A stretch of DNA of 64,000 nt from Hellea sp965224755 (GTDB lineage Bacteria > Pseudomonadota > Alphaproteobacteria > Caulobacterales > Maricaulaceae): positions 806,001 to 870,000 of the forward strand of contig OZ245061.1 in NCBI GenBank assembly GCA_965224755.1. Direction: 5' to 3'. Below, piece after piece: positions 23,013-31,082 of this stretch. Within the stretch, counting starts at the first letter, position 1, and the number at the start of each line of letters is the position of its first letter. Made by a program: the position numbers and the translations under genes. The notes beneath the pieces were generated by a model that saw only the letters and a list, made by a program, of their open reading frames with translations, searched no databases and was not told where the DNA came from.

Positions 23013-23507
23013 TTAGAAATCTAATCCAGAGAGGTCGGTCTTGAATAATTTACGGGCCGCCGTGGATTTTATTTCGAGATCGGTATGAACGGAATTAGGC
23101 AGCGCAATGGCGCTCGCTGCCGATGCAGGCGTTTCAAGCCTTGTGCCTGTGCCGGTTATTAGCAATCTAGCGGAGAAAATTTTTGGATTGGCCGCCGTTG
23201 GCAAAATATCAAGCGTGCCTTTGACTTTTCGCGTGCCAACATATTTTAAATCCTTTGAAACATTACAGGAGCCACTCCCACTTCTGCATGTGCCATTTAC
23301 GCGGTCAAATTCCCCGCGCGTTATCGGGCCGTTTTCTTCAATATGAAACAGCACACCGATTTCCCCGCTTTCGCAAATCATGGAACCTGCAAACAAACCT
23401 TCATAAGCATAGGTTGGGGAATGGGCCCAGGCGCTGCCAACCAGTGGAAAGACGCCGCTTGCGAAAAGCTGGCTAACCAATGTAAATCCAAATAGTAGTT
23501 TTTTCAT
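23013..23507 (-). CDS. Exported protein of unknown function
   Basis: The 164-residue protein has a clear signal peptide (MKKLLFGFTLVSQLFASG to about SAWAHS). The mature part contains four cysteines in pairs (SMICESGE, NGTCRSGSGSCN), which could form disulphides in the periplasm, and beta-strand-like segments. The family was not recognised. It lies 9 bp after the stop of a Sel1 gene and is probably co-transcribed with it, so a link to the Sel1 proteins is possible. Confidence 0.65.
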   Translation of the reverse strand: MKKLLFGFTLVSQLFASGVFPLVGSAWAHSPTYAYEGLFAGSMICESGEIGVLFHIEENGPITRGEFDRVNGTCRSGSGSCNVSKDLKYVGTRKVKGTLDILPTAANPKIFSARLLITGTGTRLETPASAASAIALPNSVHTDLEIKSTAARKLFKTDLSGLDF

Positions 23508-23516
23508 ACGCTGGCC

Positions 23517-24707
23517 TTACTCCACGCCGAGTTGTTTGAGGGCTTTTTTGGCTTTTTCGTAGTCCTGGGCGGCGGCTTTTTTGATCCACTCGATGGCTTG
23601 TTCGCGGCTTTTGGTAACGCCTCTGCCGTTATAATACATCGTGCCGACATTGAACTGGCCTTCCGCATAGCCGAGCGCGGCGGCTTTGCGATACCAGATT
23701 AGTGCTTCGGTGTATGACTGGAGGACGCCGAGGCCCTTTTCGTAATAATACCCAAGAGTGGATACAGAACGGGCATAGTCTTGAGCCGCCGCTTTACGGT
23801 GCCAATGTATGGCCTGTTCGTAGGATTGGGGCACGCCTCTACCTTTTTCATACATTGTGCCGAGATTGGATTGGGCTATCTTGCGCCCTTTGTCGGCGGC
23901 CTTGCGGTAATAATTTGCCGCTTGGGTATTGTCCTGCGGGACGCCGCGGCCTTTCTCAAAAGCAAATCCGAGATTGGTTTGGGCGCGGCCAAAACCTTGG
24001 TCTGCCGCTTTGCGGTACCATTGCGCCGCCTGCTCATAGGATTGTTCAACGCCTTTTCCCCTTTCATACATATAGCCCAGATTGGTTTGTCCGCGCGCAT
24101 TGCCTTGCTCGGCGGCTTTGCGGTATAAAATGGCGGCTTGGCTTAGGTTTTTCGCGACGCCTCTACCATTTTCATACATATAGCCAAGGCTGACTTGGCC
24201 TTTAGCATTGTTTTTGTCTGCGGACTTTTGGTAATAGACAACAGCCATGCTCGGGTTTATGGGACGGCCATAGCCATAATCATATATATCGCCAATGCGC
24301 CGAAGAGCCGTTCCGCTTTTCTTATCTGCCGCAATTTTGGAGTACCAGTTAAAGGCTTCCCCGTAGTTTTTGGGTGTGCCGGAGCCAAAATAATACATAT
24401 CGGCCAAATATTCATAGGCGTTTTCGAAGCCCTGATCGGAGGAGGCTTTATAAAGACGAAAGGCTTCGGTTTCGGATTTGGCATACCCGCCCCAGCCATT
24501 TTCATGCATGACGCCAACAATATATTGCGCAATTTTATTACCCGAATTTGAGAGCGGCTCAAGCTGAGCCCGCGCCGCCGCGTAATCCTTGTTCTGATAC
24601 GCGGCATAGCCGTCTTTAAGCGGGGTTTGGGCCGAGGCGGCTAATGGGGTTAGGGCGCAGAGCATGGCCGCCGCAGCGCCGAATATCAATTTGCTAAAAG
24701 GTTTCAT
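23517..24707 (-). CDS. Exported Sel1-repeat protein with near-identical repeats
   Basis: The 396-residue protein has a signal peptide (KLIFGAAAAMLCALTPLAAS), a TPR-like first unit (AAYQNKDYAAARAQLEPLSN) and about nine regular 36-residue Sel1 repeats covering the rest, for example AQSNLGTMYEKGRGVPQSYE and GQTNLGYMYERGKGVEQSYE. Repeats in the middle are so alike that the DNA also shows a 108-bp periodicity, a sign of recent expansion. GGAGG precedes the ATG. It is the first gene of the minus-strand Sel1 cluster and diverges from rph. Confidence 0.88.
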   Translation of the reverse strand: MKPFSKLIFGAAAAMLCALTPLAASAQTPLKDGYAAYQNKDYAAARAQLEPLSNSGNKIAQYIVGVMHENGWGGYAKSETEAFRLYKASSDQGFENAYEYLADMYYFGSGTPKNYGEAFNWYSKIAADKKSGTALRRIGDIYDYGYGRPINPSMAVVYYQKSADKNNAKGQVSLGYMYENGRGVAKNLSQAAILYRKAAEQGNARGQTNLGYMYERGKGVEQSYEQAAQWYRKAADQGFGRAQTNLGFAFEKGRGVPQDNTQAANYYRKAADKGRKIAQSNLGTMYEKGRGVPQSYEQAIHWHRKAAAQDYARSVSTLGYYYEKGLGVLQSYTEALIWYRKAAALGYAEGQFNVGTMYYNGRGVTKSREQAIEWIKKAAAQDYEKAKKALKQLGVE

Positions 24708-24895
24708 TTTGTCCTCCGAATTTCGGTTATCAGCTTGGCTAAGAGTTTACATCATTTCCAATCCTGCTGACAGTCCCATATTTACCTTGGGCCGACATCA
24801 CCCCTAGGGGTTATTCGTCGATATTTACTCATATTTGCCTGGCCATTTTGTTGCCCCTCCGCTACCTCTCGCGCAAACCAAAAAGGAAACCTCCC

Positions 24896-25621
24896 ATGCC
24901 CGCAACAATGCGCCCTAATAACCGTTCCCGCGAGAGTTTGCGGCCCGTATCGCTCGAAGCCGGCGTTAGCCGCTATGCGGAGGGCTCTTGTCTCGTAAAA
25001 TTCGGAGAAACCCATGTGCTGTGTACGGCCTCGGTTGACGAGAATGTGCCGCGCTGGATGAAGGGTAAAGGCAAGGGCTGGGTGACGGCGGAATATGGCA
25101 TGCTCCCCCGCGCCACCCATAGCCGTAATTCGCGCGAAGCGGCGCGCGGTAAACAGGGCGGGCGCACGGTAGAAATCCAGCGCCTGATCGGGCGGAGTTT
25201 ACGCGCCGCGATTGACCTTAAAAAACTCGGCGAGCGGCAGATCATTGTCGATTGCGACGTCATGCAGGCCGATGGCGGCACGCGCACGGCCTCGATTACG
25301 GGCGCTTGGGTGGCGCTTTATCAAGCTTGCGAAGGCCTCGTCAAACAGGGTAAACTCGCCGAAAACCCGATCACCGATAATATGGCGGCGGTGAGCTGCG
25401 GCATCGTCGACGGCGAATGCCGGCTCGATCTGGAATATGTCGAAGACAGCGCCGCGCAAGCCGATGCTAATTTTGTGCTGACCGAAACAGGCGGCGTCAT
25501 CGAAGTGCAGGCCAGCGCCGAGGAGACGCCTTTTACAGCTGACGAAATGGCGGAGCTGATGCGGCTCGCAGGTCTTGGCATTGGTAAGCTTTGCGCCTTG
25601 CAAGCGCAGGCGCTGAAATAA
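24896..25621 (+). CDS. rph: Ribonuclease PH
   Basis: Phosphorolytic 3'-to-5' exonuclease that trims tRNA 3' ends. The 241-residue protein shows the family start RPNNRSRESLRPVSLEAGVS, then EGSCLVKFGETHVLCTASVD, GWVTAEYGMLPRATHSRN, the basic GRTVEIQRLIGRSLRAAIDL and the phosphate/metal region DCDVMQADGGTRTASITGAW. Length and order are normal. The ATG at 24896 has AAGGAAA upstream. In many alphaproteobacteria rph lies between hrcA and rdgB; here hrcA-grpE is 15 kb away. Confidence 0.95.
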   Translation: MPATMRPNNRSRESLRPVSLEAGVSRYAEGSCLVKFGETHVLCTASVDENVPRWMKGKGKGWVTAEYGMLPRATHSRNSREAARGKQGGRTVEIQRLIGRSLRAAIDLKKLGERQIIVDCDVMQADGGTRTASITGAWVALYQACEGLVKQGKLAENPITDNMAAVSCGIVDGECRLDLEYVEDSAAQADANFVLTETGGVIEVQASAEETPFTADEMAELMRLAGLGIGKLCALQAQALK

Positions 25622-26580
25622 GCCTGCCTCAAAAATATCTTTTTAGCGCTGCGATCTTTTTTGGATTGACCGCTTGTAGCCCCGTTCAAACAAAAACAAC
25701 CTGCACTATCGAGTTCATCATACTCGGCACGGCGCAGGATGCGGGGGCGCCGCAAATCGGTAATTCGGGCGACCCGGCTTGGCAGGACGCCTCGCTGAAA
25801 GGCCATGCCGTCTCCGCCGCTTTGGTCGATCACGAAAGCGGTTCGCGTTACCTCTTTGAAGCCACGCCGGATATGCGCGAGCAGCTGTTTCGGCTTGATG
25901 AAATGGCTCCTCCTAAGAACAGCGATCCGCTCGGTCTTGCCGGTGTCTTTCTCACCCACGCTCATATCGGCCACTATGCCGGTTTGATGTTTGCCGGACA
26001 TGAATCGGCGAGCACTAAGGGACTGAAGGTTTATGCCATGCCGCGAATGGCGGAGTATTTGGCGGCGAACGGGCCATGGTCGCAATTGGTTGATTTCGGC
26101 AATATCGCTTTGCAGCCTTTATCGGCAGGCGAGGGGGCTGTTTTATCAGATGCGATTTCGGTCACGCCCTACCAAGTCCCGCACCGCGATGAATTTTCCG
26201 AAACTGCCGGCTTTGAGATTTCGACACAGGGCAAAGCTGTTCTCTTCCTGCCCGATATTGATAGTTGGGATGAGTGGGAGAGCCAATATGGCCAAACCAT
26301 CGAGGCGCGGCTAGGGGCAGTGGATTACGCTTTCCTCGACGCAACATTCTATGATGATAATGAGCTTCCGGGCCGCGATATGTCGGCCATTCCTCACCCA
26401 AGGCTGGAAGGCTCAATGGACCGATTTGATGCTTTGCATGAGAGTGAGCGAAAGAAAGTACGTTTCATTCATCTCAACCACACCAACCCGGCGCGGTTTG
26501 AAGGGTTTGCGGTTTATAAAGAGATCGAGAAGCGTGGTTATAAGCTAGCCAAAACAAGCGAGCGTTACTGCTTGGATTAA
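25591..26580 (+). CDS. PqqB-like metallo-beta-lactamase-fold lipoprotein
   Basis: The reading frame overlaps the end of rph. After a likely lipoprotein signal (LFSAAIFFGLTACS), the protein opens IEFIILGTAQDAGAPQIG, the typical start of PqqB-family MBL proteins. The metal motif reads THAHIGHYAGL, so the usual HxHxDH aspartate is glycine; later histidines (PHRDE, HLNHTNP) and D234-type residues (LPDIDSW) are kept. No pqqA, C, D or E genes are nearby, and an exported lipoprotein form would not fit PQQ synthesis, so the substrate is unknown. The start is uncertain: TTG at 25591 (about 329 residues) or a near-cognate codon around 25624. Confidence 0.7.
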   Translation: MRLASAGAEISLPQKYLFSAAIFFGLTACSPVQTKTTCTIEFIILGTAQDAGAPQIGNSGDPAWQDASLKGHAVSAALVDHESGSRYLFEATPDMREQLFRLDEMAPPKNSDPLGLAGVFLTHAHIGHYAGLMFAGHESASTKGLKVYAMPRMAEYLAANGPWSQLVDFGNIALQPLSAGEGAVLSDAISVTPYQVPHRDEFSETAGFEISTQGKAVLFLPDIDSWDEWESQYGQTIEARLGAVDYAFLDATFYDDNELPGRDMSAIPHPRLEGSMDRFDALHESERKKVRFIHLNHTNPARFEGFAVYKEIEKRGYKLAKTSERYCLD

Positions 26581-26610
26581 GAGTTCAAATATTTGCCACC
26601 AACTTTATTA

Positions 26611-26694
26611 GTGCCCCCCGTCTTGCGCGGGGGTCTCCATCAATTGGAATGCAGAGTGTGACGCAGGGAGGTCCCCGGTCAAGCCGGGGAACAG
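26611..26694. repeat. Palindromic intergenic element, GTCCCC type, copy 2
   Basis: TGCCCCCCGTCTTGCGCGGG at the left is matched imperfectly by GGTCCCCGGTCAAGCCGGGG and AACA at the right. Its arrangement and inner GGTCTCC...GGGAGGT are shared with the elements at 7559 and 42455. It separates two convergent genes. Confidence 0.78.
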
Positions 26695-26711
26695 GGGCTT
26701 GAGTTGGAACT

Positions 26712-26957
26712 TTATTCCGCCGCAGCCTTCACGCCGTTTTCGCCTGCATCTTCATCCGGTTCGTAAACCAAGATATCGGCGGGTTGGCAGTCGAGTTCGC
26801 GGCACAGCGCGTCAAGCGTGGTAAAGCGCATAGCGCGGGCCTTACCGGTTTTCAGGATCGAGAGATTGGCCAGCGTAATGCCGACGCGCTCGGCCAGCTG
26901 TGTCAGAGACATGCGGCGGTCGAGCAAGACACGGTCAAGATTTACGCGGATGCTCAT
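26712..26957 (-). CDS. XRE-family helix-turn-helix regulator (YozG-like)
   Basis: The 81-residue protein is a single Cro/CI-type HTH: LDRVLLDRRMSLTQLAERVG, ITLANLSILKTGKARAMRFT and LDALCRELDCQPADILVY, followed by an acidic tail. Small regulators of this type are regularly encoded next to DUF2975 membrane proteins, as here; the pair is thought to act together, but the signal is unknown. Its start overlaps the stop of the upstream DUF2975 gene as ATGA. Confidence 0.9.
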   Translation of the reverse strand: MSIRVNLDRVLLDRRMSLTQLAERVGITLANLSILKTGKARAMRFTTLDALCRELDCQPADILVYEPDEDAGENGVKAAAE

Positions 26958-27484
26958 ATCGTCAGCTCCGCATTGCGCCTGAGTTCAGCCCCGTGGCGAA
27001 AGACTTCGGCAAGGGCGGCGATGACAAAGACAAGAAACCATGTTCCGACGCGAATATCGAGCGCAACAGGCTCTCCGCCTGACAGGTTCATATCGGCCAT
27101 GCGGGTAATAATGATGCGCAGGATTTCTGTCACGGCTAGGACAATCCACATCAGGCGTAAGCGCGAGATATTGGCCGGCACAAAAGGATCGCCGTGCAGC
27201 AGCGTGCCGACAATTTTGCGCAGGATATTGATAACGAAAACATAGGCGGCCGCCACCAAAGCTCCACCAAGGCAGGCAATAGCCATTTTTTGCGGCGTGG
27301 CGGAACTGTCGACTTTGGACAGATCGGAGAGCAATTCAGCCCGCATCCCGTTATTGGTCAGCATAATAACGGCAACGCCTAACAGAATAAACACGCCAAG
27401 GATCAAAAAAGCCATCACAATCATCAAGAGGATATTCAGCCCTCGGGCAACAGGTGTGCCTTTATTATCATTTACAGCGGTCAA
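26954..27484 (-). CDS. DUF2975 family membrane protein
   Basis: The 176-residue protein has four transmembrane segments: about 16-42 (LNILLMIVMAFLILGVFILL), 65-90 (MAIACLGGALVAAAYVFVIN), 108-128 (LRLMWIVLAVTEILRIIITR) and 146-165 (VGTWFLVFVIAALAEVFRHG). The motif GDPFVPANISRLR between the second and third segments is characteristic of DUF2975. It forms a coupled pair with the following XRE regulator, so it may be the membrane sensor or sequestering partner of that repressor. Confidence 0.88.
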   Translation of the reverse strand: MTAVNDNKGTPVARGLNILLMIVMAFLILGVFILLGVAVIMLTNNGMRAELLSDLSKVDSSATPQKMAIACLGGALVAAAYVFVINILRKIVGTLLHGDPFVPANISRLRLMWIVLAVTEILRIIITRMADMNLSGGEPVALDIRVGTWFLVFVIAALAEVFRHGAELRRNAELTI

Positions 27485-27568
27485 GTGGCTGCCTTTCTAT
27501 GACTCGTTCTTATTGATAAACAATAATAGCTGTATTGCAAGTGGGTAAAACAGAGCTTAGGGAGCCTT

Positions 27569-28198
27569 ATGAAAGACATTACCAAAATCGTTGTGGCCTC
27601 GCATAATGAAGGCAAGGTGCGCGAAATCCGCGATCTACTGGCACCTTTCGGCGTGCAGACGGTGAGCGCACGCGAATTGGGTCTGCCCGAACCCGAAGAA
27701 ACAGAAACCACATTTGCGGGCAATGCCGCGCTAAAAGCGCAGGCGGCGGCGGAGGCTTCGGGCCTTCCGGCCCTGTCTGATGATAGCGGCTTGGCGGTCG
27801 ACGCGCTGGGCGGCGACCCCGGAATATATGCGGCGCGCTGGGCCGAAATCCCGAAATCCGAAGGCGGCGGTCGTGATTTCGATATGGCGATGTGGCATGT
27901 TCAGGACGGAATTGGCGGGGGCGTCAGAACTGCCCGTTTTATCTGCGCTCTTTGTCTGGCCTATCCTCCCCAAGGAAACAAAAATGGCTCTAGCAAAGTC
28001 TGGGAAGGCAAAGTCGAAGGCGAGATTGTCTGGCCGCCGCGCGGAGATAAAGGCTTTGGCTATGACCCGGTCTTTCAAGCGATAGGTGATAAGAAAACAT
28101 TTGCCGAAATCGACCCAGCCGAGAAACACGCCAAAAGCCACCGCGCCGACGCTTTCGTGAAATTTATAAAAGATGTGTTTTCTGATTATGGTGCTTAG
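27569..28198 (+). CDS. rdgB: Non-canonical purine NTP pyrophosphatase (XTP/dITP)
   Basis: Hydrolyses XTP, ITP and dITP to monophosphates, keeping them out of DNA and RNA. The 209-residue protein shows the substrate-binding start VVASHNEGKVREIRDLL, the motif TTFAGNAALKAQAAAEASG, the catalytic SDDSGLAVDALGGDPGIYAAR and the C-terminal GDKGFGYDPVF and SHRADAFVKF. All known active-site segments are present. AGGGAG precedes the ATG. hemW lies downstream after a long palindromic element, as in other alphaproteobacteria. Confidence 0.95.
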   Translation: MKDITKIVVASHNEGKVREIRDLLAPFGVQTVSARELGLPEPEETETTFAGNAALKAQAAAEASGLPALSDDSGLAVDALGGDPGIYAARWAEIPKSEGGGRDFDMAMWHVQDGIGGGVRTARFICALCLAYPPQGNKNGSSKVWEGKVEGEIVWPPRGDKGFGYDPVFQAIGDKKTFAEIDPAEKHAKSHRADAFVKFIKDVFSDYGA

Positions 28199-28209
28199 TC
28201 GGTCATACT

Positions 28210-28370
28210 CATCCTCCACCGCGCTAGCGGGGGAGGTGGCCCCCGCATGGGGGCCGGAGGGGGCGGCCCAAGTTTCGATTCCTGAAGAGTTCTATTTAGT
28301 GCGCAAGACTGCGCGCACCCCCTCCGCTTTCGCTATGCTTCAGCACCTCCCCCGCTTTGCGGTGGAGGAT
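28210..28370. repeat. Palindromic element, ATCCTCCACCGC type
   Basis: ATCCTCCACCGC at the left is perfectly inverted as GCGGTGGAGGAT at the right; inside, CCCCCGCATGGGGGC forms its own hairpin and GGAGGGGGCG pairs with CGCACCCCCTCC. It fills most of the rdgB-hemW gap and ends six bases before the hemW start codon. Confidence 0.78.
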
Positions 28371-28375
28371 ATTGT

Positions 28376-29506
28376 ATGACTCTCGCGGTCTATATTCATT
28401 GGCCCTATTGCGCGCGTATCTGCCCTTATTGCGATTTTAATGTTTATAAACAGAAGGATGATGCCGGGCTAACAGGAGCTATTGCCGCTGACCTGAACGG
28501 TTGGCGAGATTGGAGCGGGCCGCGCGAGGTGACCTCGGTGCATTTTGGCGGCGGCACGCCGTCTTTAATGACGGGCATAGATATTGCGGCGATTGTTGAG
28601 GCGGTTCGAGGCTTGTGGGGGCTATCCGAAACTTGCGAAATCGCGATTGAGGCTAATCCGAATGATGCAGATGCCGAGTTATGGGAAGCCTACCGTCAAG
28701 CCGGAGTGAACCGCTTGTCCTTGGGTGTGCAGACCTTCCATAACCCCGCATTGAAACTCTTAGGCCGCGACCATAGTGCCGAAGAGGCCAAGGCCGCATT
28801 GGATATTGCGGTGGATATTTTCCCGTCCGTTTCGCTTGATTTGATTTTCGGTTGGCGCGGACAGACCGAAGACTTACTGCAACAGGATTTAGATATCGCC
28901 ATAGCCAGCGGCGCGCAGCATATCTCGGCCTATCAACTCACCATCGAGGAAGGCACAGCTTTCGCAAAAGCTGAGGCGCGCGGCGATATGAAGGCGGTGG
29001 ACGGCGATAGAAGTGCGGATTTTTATGATTGGGTGCGCGGACGGCTGATCTCGGCAGGGTTTGAGCATTATGAAGTCTCTAACTTTGCAAAGCCCGGCCA
29101 TCGCTCGAAGCATAATCTGGTCTATTGGCAGGGCCGGGATTATGTCGGCGCCGGCCCCGGCGCCCATGGGCGGTTGACGGTGGACGGGGCGCGCTATGCG
29201 ACTATCGCGGCAATGCGGCCTGCGGATTACCGGAAAACGGTAGCGGAAACGGGTTTGGGCATTGCCGAGAAAGAGCGGCTTTCGCATGAGGCATGGGCAG
29301 AAGAATATCTGCTCATGGGTTTGCGGATAGAGGAAGGGATTTCGGCCTCGCGGTTCGAGGAGATTGCCGGGAGGGAATTGCCGGAGCGCGTAATTGCGGA
29401 GTTGTCGGATGATGGGCTGATTGAATGCGGCGGCGATAATTTAAAGGCAACCCCAGAAGGCCGCCTTGTGCTCAATACCGTAACAGAAAAACTGCTTCTA
29501 AACTAA
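28376..29506 (+). CDS. hemW: Radical SAM heme chaperone HemW (coproporphyrinogen III oxidase-like)
   Basis: HemW binds heme and probably delivers it to respiratory proteins; it is related to HemN but lacks its oxidase activity. The 376-residue protein has the radical SAM cluster motif CARICPYCDF (CxxxCxxC) at about residues 12-21, then HFGGGTPSLM, GVNRLSLGVQTFHNPALKLLGR-type HemN/HemW segments (split as RLSLGVQTF and LKLLGRDHS) and the C-terminal HemN_C domain (LLMGLRIEEGI). HemW differs from HemN in the CxxxCxxC motif without a fourth cysteine right after it, which holds here. Its ribosome binding site would lie inside the preceding palindrome (GGTGGAGG). Confidence 0.93.
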   Translation: MTLAVYIHWPYCARICPYCDFNVYKQKDDAGLTGAIAADLNGWRDWSGPREVTSVHFGGGTPSLMTGIDIAAIVEAVRGLWGLSETCEIAIEANPNDADAELWEAYRQAGVNRLSLGVQTFHNPALKLLGRDHSAEEAKAALDIAVDIFPSVSLDLIFGWRGQTEDLLQQDLDIAIASGAQHISAYQLTIEEGTAFAKAEARGDMKAVDGDRSADFYDWVRGRLISAGFEHYEVSNFAKPGHRSKHNLVYWQGRDYVGAGPGAHGRLTVDGARYATIAAMRPADYRKTVAETGLGIAEKERLSHEAWAEEYLLMGLRIEEGISASRFEEIAGRELPERVIAELSDDGLIECGGDNLKATPEGRLVLNTVTEKLLLN

Positions 29507-29512
29507 AACTGT

Positions 29513-29617
29513 TGTCATCCCGGGGCCCGTAGGGAACCCGGAAGTTCGAGAGGGTGCGGGTTGAACGAGAGATTGCCCGCAAAGGCTCGGTCTTCCGCGT
29601 CAAGCGCGGAATGACAG
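29513..29617. repeat. Palindromic intergenic element, TGTCATCCCG type, copy 1
   Basis: TTGTCATCCCGG at the left and CGCGGAATGACAGG at the right are inverted ends; inner GGAAGTTCGAG and CTCGGTCTTCC pair imperfectly. Elements with the same ends lie at 40741-40851 and 62036-62156. It separates the convergent hemW and LpoA-like genes. Confidence 0.78.
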
Positions 29618-29637
29618 GGGGAGGGGGAGGAGCTATG

Positions 29638-31038
29638 TTAGGAAGGCCCCACAACAGTCCGCGGTGCAGGGTCGATAATCACGAACCTGCCGTTTTTAAT
29701 CTGGTAAACTGCCAACCCCCTATCCGGGGTGCCGTCGGGATTAAACCGCACCAAGCCGTCAGCGCCGTAAAAGCCGCTTGGGTCTTCGGCGCGGGCGCGT
29801 CTTAGGCGCGGGTCGCCGTTAGCTACGAAAGCGCCAACGGCTACGGCGTCATAGGCCAGTGAGGCCAGCCGTGATGGATCATCGCCGTAAGTGCGGTCAT
29901 ATTTATCCAAGAAAGGTTGCCGGGCGTCTTGATCAGCCGCCGCAAATATACCGCCGCTTAGGGCCGGTTCGCGCACAGTGTCGTCATTCTTCCACAGGCT
30001 GGTTCCGAGAAATTGCACATCTGCCGGATCGACATCGTAATAGGGCAGAAGCGGCGCGAGGGAGCGCAGGGCTGTGCCGCCTTCGGGCAGCATAATGGCT
30101 TCGTAAGACATCGGTGTTTCGCCGCCATTTTGTTTCGCCTGTTCTTCGCCCCGGTGATGGAAACCGGCGAGCCGCTTGGCGGGCTCTTGCATGACGGAGA
30201 TATCCCGCCCGTCATAGGTTTCAGAGGCCGTGACTTCGCCGCCATTGGCTCTGATTGCGCCCTCATAGGCTGCCTTGACCCGCCGTCCATATTCATTTTG
30301 CGGCCCGACAAAGGCATAGCGCGTCGCGCCTGTCGAGGCGGCATAATCGACAATACGTTTGACTTCGGCTTCGGGCGGGAAGGAGAGCAGATAAGTACCG
30401 CTGCCGGCAACTTTCTGGTCGGTCGAGAAGGCGATAAGAGGTGTCTTACTGCGGCGGGCTTCACTTGCGCTGGCTTTGACCGAGGCTGACAGGATAGGCC
30501 CGAGAATAACGTCAACCCCTGATTTCACGGCGGCCCGCGTTGCGCTTCTTGCGCCGCTGGCTGTGCCGCGCGTATCCAGCGCAATCAGCAGGACATCGGG
30601 TTCTTCGCGGTCAAAGACGGCCATTTCTGCCGCCAACATCATTGAGCTGGCTTCTTCGCGCAGGCGGGAAGATTTGGCGCTGAAAGGTAGCAATAGCGCC
30701 ATACGCTTAATGTCGCGGCCGGCCATATGCGGCGGGGTCAGCCCACCCCTGCGATTAACATAGGGGCCGGGCTCGAATGTTGGGTCTTTAGTTTCTTTAG
30801 GGTCTTTAGTTTCTTCCTCGTTTTTCTTGGGGTCTTTCACGCCTGTTGGGTCAGGCGTCACAACGGGGCCTGTCGGCGGACGATGAACAACGGGGCCTTG
30901 CGGATATTGACCTGTCGGCACGGGAACCGTTGTGCAGGCCGAGAGCATCACTACGGCCAAAGCCGTGCTTGCAAATCCGATCCGGGCAAATCCGACCCGG
31001 GAAAATCCGAGATGGCCAAAGCCGTTTAATTTCGCCAT
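29638..31038 (-). CDS. Penicillin-binding protein activator (LpoA-like lipoprotein)
   Basis: The 466-residue lipoprotein (lipobox VVMLSACTT) has a periplasmic-binding-protein type I fold of the LpoA/LivJ kind: RMALLLPFSAKSSRLREEAS, VDVILGPILSASVKASASEA, RYAFVGPQNEYGRRVKAAYE and GLVRFNPDGTPDRGLAVYQI. LpoA stimulates the main peptidoglycan synthase from the outer membrane; most alphaproteobacterial relatives are untested. The signal peptide is unusually long because GF-x-R-x is repeated (LGFSRVGFARIGFAS), a 15-bp tandem repeat in the DNA, and the mature N-terminus has a KDPKE/KDP repeat. The start at 31038 has AAAGG. It diverges from rsmI, the normal neighbour. Confidence 0.85.
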   Translation of the reverse strand: MAKLNGFGHLGFSRVGFARIGFASTALAVVMLSACTTVPVPTGQYPQGPVVHRPPTGPVVTPDPTGVKDPKKNEEETKDPKETKDPTFEPGPYVNRRGGLTPPHMAGRDIKRMALLLPFSAKSSRLREEASSMMLAAEMAVFDREEPDVLLIALDTRGTASGARSATRAAVKSGVDVILGPILSASVKASASEARRSKTPLIAFSTDQKVAGSGTYLLSFPPEAEVKRIVDYAASTGATRYAFVGPQNEYGRRVKAAYEGAIRANGGEVTASETYDGRDISVMQEPAKRLAGFHHRGEEQAKQNGGETPMSYEAIMLPEGGTALRSLAPLLPYYDVDPADVQFLGTSLWKNDDTVREPALSGGIFAAADQDARQPFLDKYDRTYGDDPSRLASLAYDAVAVGAFVANGDPRLRRARAEDPSGFYGADGLVRFNPDGTPDRGLAVYQIKNGRFVIIDPAPRTVVGPS

Positions 31039-31082
31039 AACTGGCCTTTCAATTCGTAGCGGACCCACGATAAGGAAGATGT

